53,469 bases of DNA from Bacteroidales bacterium (GCA_016295455.1 JAEDLE010000007.1:1-53469), one strand, 5' to 3'. Shown: positions 26,007 to 35,990, numbered from the stretch's first letter. Program-made: numbers and translations. Notes: generated by a model from the sequence alone, not told the origin.

Positions 26007-27292
26007 ATCACCACTTCCTCTATCATACCCGTCCTCTCCGGGTCATACGGCCTTTCCAGCCTGATGTAGTTGCCCGTATAGCCGTACATCTTGCCGCCTT
26101 TCTCCGAAGACTCCCAAAGCACCTTCTCGCGGCATCCGCGGTTCGCCTCGATGAATTCCCTTTCCAAGCTGCGGCAGAGCTCCTCCAGCCTTGCGACCCT
26201 TTCGGTCTTGATGCCGTCCCTCACCTGTCCCGGCATGTCATATGCCCTTGTCCCGGGCCTTCTGGAATATGGAAATATGTGCAGGAATGCGGGCCTGATC
26301 CTTTCCGCAAGGAAGCGGAAACTGTTCTCGAAACGTTCGTCCGTCTCGCCCGGAAGCCCGGCTATCACGTCGATCCCGAAGAACACCTTCGCCTTCCCCG
26401 GAGCTTCCATACGCTTGCGGACATAATCTATTCTCGATGCGAAAAGCTCTGTGTCATAATGCCTTCCCATAGCCTTGAGCATCTGGTCGTCGCCCACCTG
26501 CAGGGGAATATGGAAATGTGGCAGGAATTTGGTCCCCGATGCTGTCCAGTCGATGATTTCCTCGGTCAGCAGATTCGGCTCTATGGATGAAATCCTGTAT
26601 CTCCCGATGCCTTCGACCTCATTCAGCGCCTTCAGCAGATTCAGGAAACTCTCCCCGGTGCTCCGCCCGAAATCTCCGGTGTTCACGCCCGTCAGCACTA
26701 TCTCCTTCACCCCTGACGCCGCTATGCTCTCCGCCTGTGAAACCAGTTCGGCAATCGGGATGTTCCTGCTTGCCCCTCTTGCATACGGCACCGTGCAGTA
26801 CGCGCAGAAATTGTTGCATCCGTCCTGGACCTTCAGGAAAGAACGGGTCCTTTCCCCGGTGGAATATGCCGGCATGGTGTCGGAGGATATGATCCTGTAT
26901 TCCTCAGCCTTGTCGGTGACTGCAGTCTGCTCCCCAAGAGCATATTCTCCGGCAAGGCAGTCAAGGGTCCGGGAGACCACGCTGCTCTTCTCCTTTGCTC
27001 CGAAGACCAGCTTCACGCCCTCGATGGCGGCGATCTCCTCCCTTTTCAGTTCGGCATAGCATCCTGTCACGACTATCATCGCTTCGGGGGCGAGCCGGTG
27101 GCATTTGCGTATGATGTTGCGGCACTTGTTGTCGGAATGCTGGGTCACGCTGCAGGTGTTCACGAGATAGACATCCGCCTTCTCGTCCCAGCCGACCTTT
27201 TCCAGCCCGGCTTCCAGGAAGCCCCTTTCATATGTGGAGGTCTCAGCATAATTCAGCTTGCAGCCGAGGGTAATAAAAGCTATTTTCTTCAT
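26003..27292 (-). CDS. mtaB: tRNA t6A37 methylthiotransferase MtaB
   Basis: 429 residues of the methylthiotransferase family. The N-terminal UPF0004 domain has three cluster cysteines (Cys11, Cys47, Cys78) and the radical SAM motif CNNFCAYC holds Cys159, Cys163 and Cys166. The start MKKIAFITLGCKLNYAE is that of the MtaB (YqeV) branch rather than MiaB. It adds methylthio to N6-threonylcarbamoyladenosine at position 37 of tRNAs for ANN codons, and so acts downstream of tsaD in this same window. The ATG at 27292 is chosen; the frame extends to 27436 inside the upstream gene. Gaps are 2 nt upstream and a 4-nt overlap downstream. Confidence 0.93.
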   Translation of the reverse strand: MKKIAFITLGCKLNYAETSTYERGFLEAGLEKVGWDEKADVYLVNTCSVTQHSDNKCRNIIRKCHRLAPEAMIVVTGCYAELKREEIAAIEGVKLVFGAKEKSSVVSRTLDCLAGEYALGEQTAVTDKAEEYRIISSDTMPAYSTGERTRSFLKVQDGCNNFCAYCTVPYARGASRNIPIAELVSQAESIAASGVKEIVLTGVNTGDFGRSTGESFLNLLKALNEVEGIGRYRISSIEPNLLTEEIIDWTASGTKFLPHFHIPLQVGDDQMLKAMGRHYDTELFASRIDYVRKRMEAPGKAKVFFGIDVIAGLPGETDERFENSFRFLAERIRPAFLHIFPYSRRPGTRAYDMPGQVRDGIKTERVARLEELCRSLEREFIEANRGCREKVLWESSEKGGKMYGYTGNYIRLERPYDPERTGMIEEVVI

Positions 27293-27294
27293 TA

Positions 27295-28023
27295 TCAAGC
27301 AAGTATCAGAAAAACACAAGGTCTCTTGCCTATGGCTGGCAGCGCCTTCTTCCATTGGGAAATCTTTCTGGTTTTCAGGAAGGCGTCGGGAGTGGTCAGG
27401 TCTGCGGCGATGCAGAGCCTCGTGGAAGGGCTGCACACTGCAACCAGGTCGGCCAGCATCGAGTCGTTCCTGTAAGGGGTCTCGATGAAGATCTGGGTCT
27501 GCCTCAGCTGCGCCGAGGCCTTCTCCAGTTCCCTTATGGCCTTCTTCCTCTCGTCGCTCTTTGCCGGCAGATAGCCCCTGAATGCGAAAGACTGTCCGTC
27601 AAGCCCGGAACCCATCAGGGCGAGCATCAGCGAAGACGGCCCGGTGTAGGGAACCACCTCTATGTCGTGCCTGTGGCAGAGGGCTACCAGCAGCGCTCCG
27701 GGGTCCGCCACGGCCGGCAGTCCCGCCTCGGAGATGAGGCCTACGTCATTGCCTCCGTCGAACAGTTCCAGGAAGGCTTCCACCTGTCCCGGATCCGTGT
27801 GTTCGTTCAGCTCGTGGAATTCCAGCTCCCCTATGTGCCCCTTCAGCCCGGCGGCAGACAGGAAACGCCTCGCGGTCCTGGTCTCCTCGACCACGTAGGT
27901 CCTGATGCCCTGTATCCTTTCCAGCACAGGACGGGGTAGTACCTCCTCCGGAGGATAGTCCCCCAGAGGTGAAGGAATCAGGTAGAGCCTGCCCCTTGCT
28001 TGATTGTTCTCAGTCATATCCAT
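27295..28023 (-). CDS. SAM-dependent methyltransferase, RsmI-like (COG0313) paralogue
   Basis: 242 residues of the tetrapyrrole-methylase fold. GRLYLIPSPLGD at the start, the SEAGLPAVADPG loop and YTGPSS are shared with RsmI, but the protein is shorter than RsmI (about 285) and its start lacks the ATPIGNL form. It matches what I recall of a second COG0313 protein common in Bacteroidota. RsmI methylates C1402 of 16S rRNA; whether this paralogue does so is unknown. A second ATG at 28017 is possible. It starts the operon with mtaB, 19 nt after the tamB stop. Confidence 0.88.
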   Translation of the reverse strand: MDMTENNQARGRLYLIPSPLGDYPPEEVLPRPVLERIQGIRTYVVEETRTARRFLSAAGLKGHIGELEFHELNEHTDPGQVEAFLELFDGGNDVGLISEAGLPAVADPGALLVALCHRHDIEVVPYTGPSSLMLALMGSGLDGQSFAFRGYLPAKSDERKKAIRELEKASAQLRQTQIFIETPYRNDSMLADLVAVCSPSTRLCIAADLTTPDAFLKTRKISQWKKALPAIGKRPCVFLILA

Positions 28024-28042
28024 ATGTTTTGAAGCCCGGCGC

Positions 28043-31000
28043 TCATTCGATTATTATGGTCTTTCTCTTCTCTCTTGTCACGGAAGTCGCGCCGGTGGCT
28101 TGATGCGCCTCCTCCCGCTTTTTCTTCGGTAGGAATATGCTGTCCAGGAATTCCCTTACCGAGTCGAATTCCCTCTGGTAGGTAAGACCCAGACCGTTCC
28201 TCTGGCTTGCGTCCAGGTAGCTTGTGTACTGGTCCGCAGAATGCGAGAAGAGGTTGAATCGCAGCGCGCCTTTCTTGTCGATCTTTATCTCTATGTCCAG
28301 GTCGCCCACAACCTCGTTTCCTCCGGTAGCGGAGTTGCTGTACATCCTGTTTCCTATGGTTCCGTTCACTATCACCCTGTTGTTGAAGAGCTGGGTGCTT
28401 ATCGCGACGTCATATACGCTCTTCCCGTTCGTTCCGGACTGGAAGTCCAGGCCCAGGTCCACCGGTATGTCGAGTTTCTGGAGTATGTTGTTCAGCTGTC
28501 CCGCCATTATCTCGGATATGGTGGTGTTGAACATGTTGGAGTTGTTCACGATGCCCGAGTTGTCGTCCGGAAGGAAACTGCTCGAGAGCAGCAGGCTCAG
28601 GAACTGCTTCTGCACCTTGTCCTCGGTGTTGAGCGCGTTCTCCACCATGGCCTGGGTGGTAGGGTCCAGGTCAGGGATGTCTATGCTGAACGATACCTGA
28701 GGATTGCGTATCCTGTCGCTGATGCGTATTCCGCACTCCACGTTTCTCCTGGCGGTGGAGGTCGTGTCGGCGATGAGGGTTCCCACAACGGCCTTGGTCC
28801 TGTAGAGGGCGTCGATGTCCAGTTCGCTGTCCATTATGTCACCCGCGAACCTGATGCTGCTGCCGTCCTGGATTGCGAAGTCCTTCTGGGCTATGCCGAG
28901 CACGTCCAGATGGTAATTGCCGCTCACGAGGTCATACTTTCCGTTGATGTTGAATATGTCCCTGGCCGGCCTGACTTCCAGCTCCAGTTCTCCGTTTCCG
29001 CGTCCGGTAAGCACGTTGCCGCTGGCCTTGTCGATTTCCACGAACGCCTGGATGGCCTGGTCCACATTGATCCTGAGGCTGATGCCCAGGTCGTTCCCGC
29101 TGCGCGAGCCTTCTTCGATGCGTCCCATCATACGTTCGTACCTGTCTGTCACCACAGCCTTGCCCGGCTCCTTGAAAGTGAGTATGTCCGAACTTCCCGC
29201 CATGATTGACGAGGACATCGGCACGTGGAAGCTGCCTTCCCTGGCGGTGGATGCGTCCACATCCAGTTTCAGGCTGTTCATTGGACCGCTGATATTCAGT
29301 CTTCCGGATGCGGATATGTTGCCGTAGAATGGCTGTGAATCCGAAGCGGCGATGTCCACTACTTCCATCTCGCTGAAATCCAGTCTTGTGTCGAAACGCA
29401 TATCCTTGAAGTGGTTCCAGGCTATGCCCCCGCTGATGACTCCGCTGTTGCCGTACCTGTCCTCGACCCTGTTGTCCATGAACCAGGCTCCGCCGTTGTC
29501 CAGGCGCAGCGGGCCGGAAACCTTGTAGGGCACACCGGTGAAGTCCACTTTCATCAGACCGTCGTCCAGGCGCAGCCCGTTGCTGCTGATCTCAAGTGAG
29601 GAAAGGGGACCGGACACCCTGATGCTGCCCGAAAGCAACCCTCCGAATTCGCTGAACACGCTGCTCAGGAAAGGGTAGGCATATCCCAGGTCGAACTCGC
29701 TCAGTCCTATCCTTCCGTCCAGGACCTTGTCCCTGAGTCCCAGCAGGGCGCTGGCGACTATGTTGCTGTGCCCGTCCAGACTGTTCCTGACGGAAACGTC
29801 GAAGCCTTCTGCCTCCTTGTTGTAGCTGCTCGACAGGCTCAGTTCTCCGGCCGGGCGGCCTGCCAGCATGCAGTCGGTTATGCCCAGGTTCAGCAGCAGT
29901 CCCGGGGTCGGTTCGCCTGTGGACTGCAGCACCCCGGTCCCGTCGGCATATCCCGAAATGGTCATTCCGCCCGGAAGCAGAGGCTGGAGCGCGGCGATGT
30001 CGAAATGCTCCAGCTGAACCGTGAGCGAGTCGCCTGCCGTCCTGTCATATGCTCCGTCAATCCTGATGCTCTGGCTTTCATTGTCAAGCGTCAGCCCGTG
30101 GATACTCACCCTTCCTCCGTTCAGCCTGATGTCCGCAGGACTGAGGCTCCATGCGTTCGAGTTGACATATATGTTCGACGGGAGTATGCTGATGTCCGTC
30201 ACGAGCCTGTCTTGATCGTCGCGGCTGAAACCGCCTCTGAGGAAAAGCTCACCCTTGTTGACCGGCTCCGTGTCGTTGTCGAAGGCGACGCTCATCCCGA
30301 AACTGTCCTCGCTTGCCAGGACCATTATCCTGTCACTGCGCATAAGCAGCGGAGGGAAGGCGAGTTCGTCGCTGTTGAGCACCAGGTCGAGGTTGCTGTC
30401 TCTGCCGTCGATGCTGAGCCTGAGATTGCGCAGGTATCTGTTGCCCAGCGCTATCCTGTCTGACCTTACCCTGCCGTGGACCTGTCCGTTCCCGTCTATC
30501 CTCATTCTCACCGAGGTACTGTCCGCTATGTAGAGGCCGGGCACGAAGAACGAGAGCGCGTCATTGCTGTCATTTATCTGAAGCTGAAGCTCATAGTCGT
30601 TGCCGGACCACTCCCGGCCTTCGCCGTTGAACACGGAAGGGAACTCCCTTTTGGCGCTCAGGTTCACCAGGTCGCGGAAAAACTCCACTATGTCTGAACT
30701 TCCGCTGAAGCTGCCGCTGATCAGGTCGGAACTGATGTCTATCCTTTCCCTCTGCTCGGCCGAACTCAGGTCTATCAGCATATCCCCGATGCTCCTTGCG
30801 GAGGACGAATCCCTGAGCTCCACGCCCGAAAGGGATATGCTCCCGTCCAGGTCCGTGCCTTTCCGGCCGTCGGCATATGCCTCCGCGCTGAAGCTGGCGG
30901 ATGAACCTGCGTATTTCTTCAGTCCGAGCGCGCCGAAGTCGGCGTTTGCGATGTCCGCCCTGAGCATCAGGTATCCGGCAGGAAGGCCCTCTTCGCTAAG

Positions 31001-32626
31001 TCCGCGTGCGCCGTCTTTTTCTGCGCTGGCGGTCAGGGTTGCCGTGAGAGCAGGATCGCTGCTGCCGAAGCTTATGTCAAAGCCTTCAGGCGAGTAGCTT
31101 CCGGATGCCGACATCCCCGAGAAATCGTGTCCGTTGAAATGCAGCTGCATTATTTCGAGCGTATCCAGGTCGACTCTTGCGGCGCCCTTGCCGAATGAAG
31201 CATCAGCTTCGGCTCTGAAGCTCGCCCTGCCCAGAGCCTTGCCTGGCAGGAAACTGCCCAAATCCAGATCCTGGCAGTCCACGGTTCCCCGCAGTCCGGG
31301 AGACATATGCCTGTCCAAGAGTCCGGTGAGGAGCAATGAGGCATTGAGCATGCTCCCTCCGGTGGCTGCCTTCACTTCGGTCTGCATCCTGTCGAGTCTG
31401 CCCCTTACCGTGGCGTCCGTCCTGAACCTCTGTCCTGGAGCCATATGCCCTATGCCCAGTCTGCTTCCCGGGGAGAATCCCATGATGAGGCTTTCCAACT
31501 CCCCGAGGGTGAAGGACGCGTCCCCGAGCCTGAGGTTCAAATTCATTCTGTCGGTTTCCGGCAGTCCGGATATGCTTCCGTCAAGCGTTGCCCTGAATCC
31601 GTCCCTGTTCCCGGACACTTTGAGTCCCTTGAGGCTGAAGTCGCTGACCGTGCCGTCCAGGCCGCCCTCGAGCGTCACGTCCAGATCCATCCCGGAGAGG
31701 GATCCGGCAAAGAAGGCGAGGCTTTCCATATTCAGTCCGCTCGGTTCGATTTCAGCGTGCAGGCTGACCTTGTTCACGAAGTCGGAGAAGGACTTGGAGT
31801 TTTCGTAGCTCATCGAGAATTCCGTCATCGATATCCCGGACATGCCGTCGTCTATCCTGAGGTTGCGGACGAGGGTCAGCCCGTTGCCGACCTTGGTCCT
31901 TCCGGAGATGTTTGCGGCACGGAATCCGCTCTTTTCCGTGAAGGAAAGGGATTTCACTTCACCCGACACCACTCCTCCATCTATTTCAAGGTTTCTGCCC
32001 TTGAGGTATATGTCACTGATGTCCAGGTCTTTCCAGTTGATTGCCCCGGACGGTTCCTCTTTTGTGCCCGGGCAGTGGCTGATCATCCTGAACTCCAGGC
32101 CCTCCACGTCCACCTTTGCGATGCGCATATGGAATGAGCCTTTTTTCTCCTTCTTTTCCCGGGGTTGCACGGAGAAGATTCTCTTGAGGTTGGTCGTCTT
32201 GCCCTTGACATTGTCGCAAGGTTCGCTCACCAGGGCGAAGAGTCCGTTCACGACCCTGGCCTGGTTCAGGAATAGACCTTTCTTTGACAGCAGGTTTCTG
32301 GGCGAGAAGGTGGCGGTGACATAGTCGGCGCTGAATAGGGTGTCCTGAACAGGCTTGTCCGAACAGCCGCAGGCATTGCGGTCGAGCAGGGCGACACCCT
32401 TGACAGACACACCCATCATCGGGCTGACGCTGATTCTCTCGAATATGACTTCGGCGTCAATCCTGTTCCCGAGCATCTTCATCGCCCTTTTGGCGAGCAT
32501 TGTCTGCACCGCCGCCGTCTGTGCCGCGATGGCGGCTCCGAACAGCAGAAGGACCGTGATGCCCACCGTCCAGGCCATTATCTTCAGGAACTTTCTGATA
32601 AGTCTGTCTTTTTTGCTACAACCCAC
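28043..32626 (-). CDS. tamB: TamB-like translocation and assembly module protein
   Basis: About 1527 residues. A short basic N-terminus is followed by one membrane anchor (about 18-38), a long beta-rich repetitive body of alternating small hydrophobic strands, and the DUF490/TamB domain at the C-terminus (about 1150-1510). TamB-type proteins bridge the periplasm with a hydrophobic groove and serve outer-membrane protein or lipid transfer. The farthest start is a GTG at 32626; the first ATG is at 32578 and would remove the basic segment before the anchor. Tandem promoter-like TATTTTTG boxes end exactly at the GTG, which leaves the true start open. It ends 19 nt before the RsmI-like gene and may head that operon. 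Confidence 0.9.
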   Translation of the reverse strand: MGCSKKDRLIRKFLKIMAWTVGITVLLLFGAAIAAQTAAVQTMLAKRAMKMLGNRIDAEVIFERISVSPMMGVSVKGVALLDRNACGCSDKPVQDTLFSADYVTATFSPRNLLSKKGLFLNQARVVNGLFALVSEPCDNVKGKTTNLKRIFSVQPREKKEKKGSFHMRIAKVDVEGLEFRMISHCPGTKEEPSGAINWKDLDISDIYLKGRNLEIDGGVVSGEVKSLSFTEKSGFRAANISGRTKVGNGLTLVRNLRIDDGMSGISMTEFSMSYENSKSFSDFVNKVSLHAEIEPSGLNMESLAFFAGSLSGMDLDVTLEGGLDGTVSDFSLKGLKVSGNRDGFRATLDGSISGLPETDRMNLNLRLGDASFTLGELESLIMGFSPGSRLGIGHMAPGQRFRTDATVRGRLDRMQTEVKAATGGSMLNASLLLTGLLDRHMSPGLRGTVDCQDLDLGSFLPGKALGRASFRAEADASFGKGAARVDLDTLEIMQLHFNGHDFSGMSASGSYSPEGFDISFGSSDPALTATLTASAEKDGARGLSEEGLPAGYLMLRADIANADFGALGLKKYAGSSASFSAEAYADGRKGTDLDGSISLSGVELRDSSSARSIGDMLIDLSSAEQRERIDISSDLISGSFSGSSDIVEFFRDLVNLSAKREFPSVFNGEGREWSGNDYELQLQINDSNDALSFFVPGLYIADSTSVRMRIDGNGQVHGRVRSDRIALGNRYLRNLRLSIDGRDSNLDLVLNSDELAFPPLLMRSDRIMVLASEDSFGMSVAFDNDTEPVNKGELFLRGGFSRDDQDRLVTDISILPSNIYVNSNAWSLSPADIRLNGGRVSIHGLTLDNESQSIRIDGAYDRTAGDSLTVQLEHFDIAALQPLLPGGMTISGYADGTGVLQSTGEPTPGLLLNLGITDCMLAGRPAGELSLSSSYNKEAEGFDVSVRNSLDGHSNIVASALLGLRDKVLDGRIGLSEFDLGYAYPFLSSVFSEFGGLLSGSIRVSGPLSSLEISSNGLRLDDGLMKVDFTGVPYKVSGPLRLDNGGAWFMDNRVEDRYGNSGVISGGIAWNHFKDMRFDTRLDFSEMEVVDIAASDSQPFYGNISASGRLNISGPMNSLKLDVDASTAREGSFHVPMSSSIMAGSSDILTFKEPGKAVVTDRYERMMGRIEEGSRSGNDLGISLRINVDQAIQAFVEIDKASGNVLTGRGNGELELEVRPARDIFNINGKYDLVSGNYHLDVLGIAQKDFAIQDGSSIRFAGDIMDSELDIDALYRTKAVVGTLIADTTSTARRNVECGIRISDRIRNPQVSFSIDIPDLDPTTQAMVENALNTEDKVQKQFLSLLLSSSFLPDDNSGIVNNSNMFNTTISEIMAGQLNNILQKLDIPVDLGLDFQSGTNGKSVYDVAISTQLFNNRVIVNGTIGNRMYSNSATGGNEVVGDLDIEIKIDKKGALRFNLFSHSADQYTSYLDASQRNGLGLTYQREFDSVREFLDSIFLPKKKREEAHQATGATSVTREKRKTIIIE

Positions 32627-32641
32627 AAAAATACAAAAATA
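32626..32641 (-). promoter_or_regulatory. tandem -7-like boxes upstream of tamB
   Basis: On the minus strand two abutting copies of TATTTTTG (32641-32634 and 32633-32626) each match TAnnTTTG. The inner copy overlaps the possible GTG start of tamB. If the outer copy is used, transcription would begin near 32628 and a GTG start would be leaderless; if the inner one is used, the ATG at 32578 is favoured. No -33 TTTG is seen. Confidence 0.5.
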
Positions 32642-32647
32642 TATTGT

Positions 32648-32655
32648 TAAATTTG
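32648..32655 (+). promoter_or_regulatory. -7 promoter element for tsaD
   Basis: TAAATTTG matches TAnnTTTG, 43 nt before the ATG of tsaD and back to back with the tamB boxes. A perfect 6-bp inverted repeat GGACCG-CTC-CGGTCC (32661-32675) lies in the predicted 5' leader. Confidence 0.5.
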
Positions 32656-32698
32656 CCTTTGGACCGCTCCGGTCCGCACTTTTATAACAGTTCTTTTT

Positions 32699-33721
32699 AT
32701 GCCAGACATCATTCTCGGAATCGAGTCATCCTGCGATGACACTTCCGCCGCCGTCATCAGGGACGGATATCTGCTCTCCAACGTGATAGCGAGCCAGCAG
32801 GTGCACAGGGACTTCGGCGGAGTCGTGCCCGAACTCGCGTCCAGGGCGCACGAGCAGAACATCGTGCCTGTCGTGAGCCAGGCCCTCGACAAGGCGGGAG
32901 TGAAGGTGGAGGACCTTTCTGCCATTGCCTTCACCAGAGGCCCGGGACTGATGGGGTCACTGCTGGTAGGAACTTCCTTCGCAAAGACTCTCAGCATCGC
33001 CGCCGGCATCCCCATAGTGATGGTCAACCATCTTCAGGGCCATATACTTGCAAATTTCGTGAAAGAATACGGCAAGGAGCAGCGCCAGCCTTCCTTCCCT
33101 TATCTCTGTCTTCTTGTTTCGGGCGGAAACTCTCAGATAGTCAAGGTTTCCGGACCTCTGGAATATGAAATCCTGGGCCAGACCATAGATGACGCCGTGG
33201 GAGAGGCCTTCGACAAGTGCTCGAAGATGATGGGGCTGGGGTATCCGGGTGGCCCCGTGATTGACAGGCTCGCCGCCCGCGGGAATCCGGACAGGTTCAG
33301 TTTCGCGAAGCCCCATATACCCGGTCTGGACTACAGCTTCAGCGGAGTCAAGACCTCGCTGCTGTATTTCGTAAGGGACCAGCTGGCCCTGGATCCGGAC
33401 TTCATGGAGAAGAACAAGGAGGATATCTGCGCAAGTTTCCAGAAGACACTGATAGACATACTGATGGACAAGCTCATCAAGGCCGCCAGGCAGACAGGCA
33501 TACGTGAAGTTACCATAGGCGGAGGCGTCTCAGCGAACAGCGGACTTCGTGACAGGATAACCCTTGAGGGGCGAAAGAGGGGATGGAACACCTATCTTCC
33601 TGAATTCCGCTACACCACCGACAATGCCGCGATGATAGCGATAGCGGGCTATTTCCACTATCTTGCTGGTGAGAGGACACCTCTGGACGTGGCTCCCGTA
33701 TCGAGGATGGCGGATTTCTGA
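32699..33721 (+). CDS. tsaD: tRNA N6-threonylcarbamoyltransferase subunit TsaD
   Basis: 340 residues of the ASKHA-fold Kae1/TsaD family, standard bacterial length. The metal-binding His111 and His115 lie in VNHLQGHIL, and the N-terminal GIESSCDDTS and later SGGNSQ segments are diagnostic. It transfers threonylcarbamoyl from threonylcarbamoyl-AMP to A37 of ANN-decoding tRNAs, with TsaB and TsaE, neither of which is in this window. MtaB at 26003 would modify its product further. Confidence 0.98.
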   Translation: MPDIILGIESSCDDTSAAVIRDGYLLSNVIASQQVHRDFGGVVPELASRAHEQNIVPVVSQALDKAGVKVEDLSAIAFTRGPGLMGSLLVGTSFAKTLSIAAGIPIVMVNHLQGHILANFVKEYGKEQRQPSFPYLCLLVSGGNSQIVKVSGPLEYEILGQTIDDAVGEAFDKCSKMMGLGYPGGPVIDRLAARGNPDRFSFAKPHIPGLDYSFSGVKTSLLYFVRDQLALDPDFMEKNKEDICASFQKTLIDILMDKLIKAARQTGIREVTIGGGVSANSGLRDRITLEGRKRGWNTYLPEFRYTTDNAAMIAIAGYFHYLAGERTPLDVAPVSRMADF

Positions 33722-33761
33722 TCCGCGTCGGCATATTCCGTAAAATACAGAATCATAATAT

Positions 33762-35480
33762 ATGAAGGCTTTCGAAATCACCTGTCCGGTAGGACGTGAA
33801 CCAAGACTCGACGACATCAGATATGCGGCCGCGCAGGTGCTCCGCCTCAGGAGGAATGCGGTCGTGAACGTGATAGATCCGACGAAATCATACCAGCCCG
33901 TGATGAAGGGCGCGGAGGCGACCTGCCGTATAGTGCACCGCTCGATAGATGCCCGCGGTGACGTGAAGATGGTCTACAAGGTGGAGGCTTACCACAAGTC
34001 CGAGCCCTGCCCTGAGTACTGCCTGGACGAATACAGGGACGTTTCCGGCGCTGAACCGGTGATCATCGTGGGAGCGGGACCTGCGGGAATGTTCGCCGCC
34101 CTCAAGCTCCTGATGCTGGGCTACAGGCCTGTAGTGCTCGAGAGGGGCAAGGACGTGCATCGCCGCAAGCAGGACATGGCGGCCCTTTCCAGAACCGGCG
34201 TGGTGAACCCTGATTCCAACTACTGCTACGGAGAGGGTGGTGCCGGAGCATTCTCCGACGGCAAACTCTACACCCGGTCTTCCAAGAGGGGGGACATCAG
34301 AGAGGTTCTGTATCAGTTTGTTGCATTCGGTGCAAACCCTTCCATACTCATTGACGCCCATCCGCATATCGGCACCGACAAGCTGCCGAAAGTGGTGGAG
34401 AACATACGCAAATGCATACTCGACCACGGCGGTGAATACCATTTTGACACCAGGGTGACGGACCTGGAGAAGCTCGCGGACGGCAGTTTCGCGGTCAAGG
34501 CGCTCAGGCAGGGCTCCGAAGAGGTGGAATTCAGGGCCGAGGACGTGATTCTTGCTACCGGCCATTCCGCCAGGGACATATACGAGATGATATACTCCAA
34601 GGGTTGGGAACTCCAGCCTAAGGGTTTTGCGATGGGAGTGCGCGTGGAGCATCCGCAGGCTCTCATCAACCGTATCAGGTACAGGGGCCAGTGGGAAGAG
34701 GGCATGCCTGCCGCCGAATACTCCTTCGTGGAGCAGGTTGCGGCTCCCGGACCTGACGGCGAGCCTCTCGAGAGGGGCGTCTTCTCATTCTGCATGTGCC
34801 CGGGAGGCATACTCGTGCCTTCCGCCACCGAAGAGCGCACCACCGTGCTGAACGGAATGTCCAACTCCGCCCGCAACTCCAGATGGGCCAATGCAGGAGT
34901 CGTCGTATCCATTGAACCTGAGGATGTTCCTGAGGAATATGCCGGCGACGGACCATTTGCGCTGATGAACTTCCAGCACGACGTCGAGAAGAAGATGTAT
35001 GAATATGTCAACGCGCATCATCCTGACAATCCTGCAGCCGCTCCGGCGCAGAGGATGGTGGATTTCTGCGAGGGTCAGGAGTCTGTGGACCTGCCGGAGA
35101 CCTCTTATCATCCCGGAACCGTTCCGGCTCCGCTCCACGAGCTGCTGCCGCCTCACGTTGCAGAGAGGCTCCAGGAAGTGTTCCCTATGGTGAACCAGAA
35201 GATGAGGGGCTACTATACCGAAGATGCGCTCCTGCTCGGAGTCGAGTCCAGGACTTCATCCCCGATACGCATCACCAGGAATCCGGAGACTTACCAGAGC
35301 GGGAGTGTCGAAGGCCTGTATCCTTGCGGCGAAGGCGCGGGATATGCCGGCGGAATCGTGTCTTCTGCGATTGACGGCATAAATTGTGCACTTGCTGTTG
35401 CCCGCAGGCACAATCCGTCTCCGACGGAGGAGACTGCGGCGGACGAAAGCGGGGACGCTGCTGCATTTGAGGCCGAATGA
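33762..35480 (+). CDS. FAD-dependent oxidoreductase, COG2509 family
   Basis: 572 residues. An N-terminal domain of about 95 residues (with LRRNAVVNVIDPTKSY) precedes a Rossmann FAD fold with VIIVGAGPAGM and ERGKDV. The GEGGAGAFSDGKLYTR segment and the C-terminal YPCGEGAGYAGGI are marks of the COG2509 family. The substrate of this conserved family is unknown. The gene follows tsaD after 40 nt and precedes cdd by 36 nt, probably as one plus-strand unit. The stretch before its ATG contains no clear promoter. Confidence 0.9.
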   Translation: MKAFEITCPVGREPRLDDIRYAAAQVLRLRRNAVVNVIDPTKSYQPVMKGAEATCRIVHRSIDARGDVKMVYKVEAYHKSEPCPEYCLDEYRDVSGAEPVIIVGAGPAGMFAALKLLMLGYRPVVLERGKDVHRRKQDMAALSRTGVVNPDSNYCYGEGGAGAFSDGKLYTRSSKRGDIREVLYQFVAFGANPSILIDAHPHIGTDKLPKVVENIRKCILDHGGEYHFDTRVTDLEKLADGSFAVKALRQGSEEVEFRAEDVILATGHSARDIYEMIYSKGWELQPKGFAMGVRVEHPQALINRIRYRGQWEEGMPAAEYSFVEQVAAPGPDGEPLERGVFSFCMCPGGILVPSATEERTTVLNGMSNSARNSRWANAGVVVSIEPEDVPEEYAGDGPFALMNFQHDVEKKMYEYVNAHHPDNPAAAPAQRMVDFCEGQESVDLPETSYHPGTVPAPLHELLPPHVAERLQEVFPMVNQKMRGYYTEDALLLGVESRTSSPIRITRNPETYQSGSVEGLYPCGEGAGYAGGIVSSAIDGINCALAVARRHNPSPTEETAADESGDAAAFEAE

Positions 35481-35516
35481 CCCCCGGGGCCCGCAGGACC
35501 GGAAAACCAAGTCATT

Positions 35517-35990
35517 ATGAAAGAAAAGCAGATCACCATCTCTTGTCAGGTCTTTGAGTCCATGGAGCAGCTGGATGCCCGGGACAGAGCCCTGTGCGAA
35601 GCCGCGATGGAAGCCAGGAAGAGCTCCTATGCGCCATATTCAGGATTCAATGTGGGGGCGGCAGTCCTGCTTGAAGGCGGGATAACAGTGAAAGGCTCCA
35701 ATCAGGAAAATGCCGCTTTCCCGTCATCGCTCTGCGCAGAGAGGACGGCAATGTACTCTGCTTCAGTGAATTATCCCGGAAAAGCCATGCTCGGCATAGC
35801 CATAGTCGGAGGCAAGGCGATGAGCATTACCGACAAGCCTGTGACTCCTTGCGGCGCCTGCCGTCAGGTGATGGCCGAGTACGAGAAGCGTTCCGGAGTC
35901 CATATGTCCATACTGCTCATAGGCAGGGATGAGGTCTGGAAATTCTCCCGTGTGGAGGACCTGCTTCCTTACATTTTCGACAGCATCTGA
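35517..35990 (+). CDS. cdd: cytidine deaminase
   Basis: 157 residues, slightly longer than the usual 130 because of an N-terminal extension of about 20. The catalytic zinc motif is complete: Cys73-Ala-Glu75 in LCAERTAMY, and Cys112 and Cys115 in PCGACRQ. It deaminates cytidine and deoxycytidine to uridine forms for pyrimidine salvage, as a homotetramer in the cytoplasm. It follows the COG2509 gene by 36 nt and is followed by the SRP RNA promoter. Confidence 0.95.
   Translation: MKEKQITISCQVFESMEQLDARDRALCEAAMEARKSSYAPYSGFNVGAAVLLEGGITVKGSNQENAAFPSSLCAERTAMYSASVNYPGKAMLGIAIVGGKAMSITDKPVTPCGACRQVMAEYEKRSGVHMSILLIGRDEVWKFSRVEDLLPYIFDSI

Noticed and set aside
32661..32675. GGACCG-CTC-CGGTCC as a terminator or riboswitch in front of tsaD
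   Set aside because: It has no T-run on either strand and is too short for a known riboswitch; noted only as a hairpin in the leader.
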